Below are positions 6,833 to 7,614 of a stretch of 7,614 bases of DNA, piece by piece. This DNA comes from an uncultured Flavobacteriia bacterium (lineage in GTDB: Bacteria > Bacteroidota > Bacteroidia > Flavobacteriales_D > Crocinitomicaceae), in the NCBI GenBank assembly GCA_937975705.1, contig CALJTX010000057.1:1-7614 (forward strand), written 5' to 3'. How positions within the stretch are numbered: the stretch's first letter is position 1; every line of letters starts with the position of its first letter. Made by a program: the position numbers and the translations under genes. The notes beneath the pieces are model-generated. The model was not told the DNA's origin and did no database searches. It saw only the letters and a program-made list of their open reading frames with translations.

Positions 6833-7614
6833 TAATACTGTTTGTTACAAATTTGAAGTATATCAGCCTCCGAAATATTCAAACGTAGTTTCCATTTGTT
6901 ATTGAAAACACCTTCGCTTGGGCCGAAAGGATCCATTAAGATATAACGAGGATTCACTTTGGTCTCGGCAAATTTTAAGAAGCGCGAAAGATTCTTTTTT
7001 TGCAATAATTCTGCAAGAAAGGCCATTCTTTTAATAGCTGATAAGTTGTTGATGGCGGCACATGATGCTATCAGTTTGTCTTGGTCTAGCTCAGCATCGT
7101 TGAAGGCACGTATCAATTCCGAGTAACCTCCTGAATATTGTGGCAAATCGAAACAATCAACAATGGTCTTTTCTATGGTTGTAATCGTATAGCGGTGATT
7201 CCCGTAGCCTTCGTTTTGTATATTCGTTCTTTTTCTTGGATGAATTTTTACAAACTGATAGGGTACGCCAAACACACTTTTTTCATTCTTTACTTTAGTC
7301 GTTTGAATAAAAATGGTATTTGAAAATTGCTCCGTAAGACCGTGGATGTTTAAGGCAGACCAATACGAAATGACTCCGTCCGAAACTAAATGGCACCCAA
7401 TTACTTTTTCATCTCTAAAGTTCGTTCTGCAGTATTTTCCTCGTTCAATTCTAGATAGAAATTCTTTTTCAACGAGATTTTCTAGAATTTCATTCAGGTT
7501 TGAAAATTCAAATTCTATTGTTTTTGAAAATTCAATAAATTCAAATTCTGGGTCATATATTTGTGAAGCTAGAAATGTTTGTGGAAGTTCAGTAAGTAAT
7601 GAAATTAATATTGA
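6832..7614 (-). CDS. abiEi: AbiEi antitoxin/autoregulator of the type IV toxin-antitoxin system, N-terminus cut by window edge
   Basis: The frame is open from the stop at 6832 to the window edge, giving 260 visible residues; the family's usual size suggests only a few are missing. A GTG at 7273-7275 lies inside the domain and is not the start. The visible N-terminal 60 residues look like a winged helix-turn-helix ending LSRIERGKYC (53-62), a typical AbiEi wing. Next come ISYWSALNIHGLTEQ (82-96), IEKTIVDCFDLPQYSGG (147-163), AIKRMAFLAELL (193-204) and DPFGPSEG...KWKLRLN (228-246), all characteristic AbiEi C-terminal blocks. In known systems AbiEi represses its own operon by binding inverted repeats upstream of it (here outside the window) and neutralises the toxin without forming a stable complex with it. 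The wHTH contains an unusual run of F-E-F/I-E-F tripeptides encoded by short DNA repeats at 7501-7549. The start and operator cannot be seen. Confidence 0.9.
   Translation of the reverse strand, partial: SILISLLTELPQTFLASQIYDPEFEFIEFSKTIEFEFSNLNEILENLVEKEFLSRIERGKYCRTNFRDEKVIGCHLVSDGVISYWSALNIHGLTEQFSNTIFIQTTKVKNEKSVFGVPYQFVKIHPRKRTNIQNEGYGNHRYTITTIEKTIVDCFDLPQYSGGYSELIRAFNDAELDQDKLIASCAAINNLSAIKRMAFLAELLQKKNLSRFLKFAETKVNPRYILMDPFGPSEGVFNNKWKLRLNISEADILQICNKQY
7501..7549. repeat. Short imperfect direct repeats inside the abiEi coding region
   Basis: TGAAAATTCAA occurs at 7501-7511 and again at 7525-7535, and TTCAAATTCT at 7507-7516 and 7540-7549. The repeats are very AT-rich and encode the repeated F-E-F and I-E-F tripeptides in the antitoxin's N-terminal domain. 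TGAA-AA-TTCA is itself a small interrupted palindrome. The repeats may reflect slippage or local duplication, or simply biased coding of similar tripeptides. Confidence 0.6.

Noticed and set aside
6832..7275. Antitoxin read as a short 147-residue protein starting at GTG 7275
   Set aside because: The frame stays open to the window edge and the upstream part carries AbiEi motifs (ISYWSALNIHGLTEQ and RIERGKY), so the GTG is internal.
7138..7323. 61-codon plus-strand open frame opposite the antitoxin gene
   Set aside because: It lies entirely antisense to conserved AbiEi motifs and shows no recognisable protein features; it is a shadow of the real gene.
1..7614. Search for CRISPR arrays, tRNA or rRNA genes and insertion-sequence ends
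   Set aside because: No regularly spaced repeats, no tRNA-like cloverleaf and no transposase or terminal inverted repeats were seen by eye.

Overview
The window reads as chromosomal DNA of a member of the Bacteroidota. The evidence is a type IX secretion (T9SS) C-terminal sorting domain on a protease (YPNP motif, about 80 residues, basic/hydrophobic end), signal peptides ending in the 'A|Q' style common in this phylum, no Shine-Dalgarno sequences before the starts, promoter-like boxes close to the TAnnTTTG type, and a two-component-regulator type beta-propeller. A finer placement is not possible from the sequence alone. Base composition is moderate over most of the window and clearly lower at the right end.

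Layout. Bases 1-361 (+) hold the 3' end of a beta-propeller protein whose start lies outside the window. Bases 418-2282 (+) hold a two-gene unit joined by an ATGA overlap: a small secreted protein built from two copies of a cysteine-patterned domain, followed by a TetA-like MFS exporter. The exporter gene runs tail-to-tail into, and overlaps by 18 bp, a minus-strand gene for a secreted family S15 Xaa-Pro dipeptidyl-peptidase-like enzyme (2265-4043). Upstream of that on the same strand is a secreted subtilisin-like (S8) protease with a T9SS tail (4118-5821). A rho-independent terminator at 5852-5888 separates this block from a minus-strand AbiE-type toxin-antitoxin pair: abiEii toxin (5969-6832) and abiEi antitoxin (6832-7614, start outside the window), which share one base in a TAATG junction.

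How the genes may work together. The two proteases form a plausible nutrient-scavenging pair: an endopeptidase exported by T9SS, and an exopeptidase that takes X-Pro dipeptides off the products. This is inference from family and position. The AbiE pair is a self-contained type IV toxin-antitoxin / abortive-infection module. It is more AT-rich than its neighbours and bounded by its own terminator, so it looks acquired. The secreted cysteine protein coupled to an exporter is the least explained part of the window.

No tRNA, rRNA, CRISPR array or insertion sequence was seen. The longest stretch without a gene is 5822-5968 (147 bp), which holds the terminator and a possible promoter.
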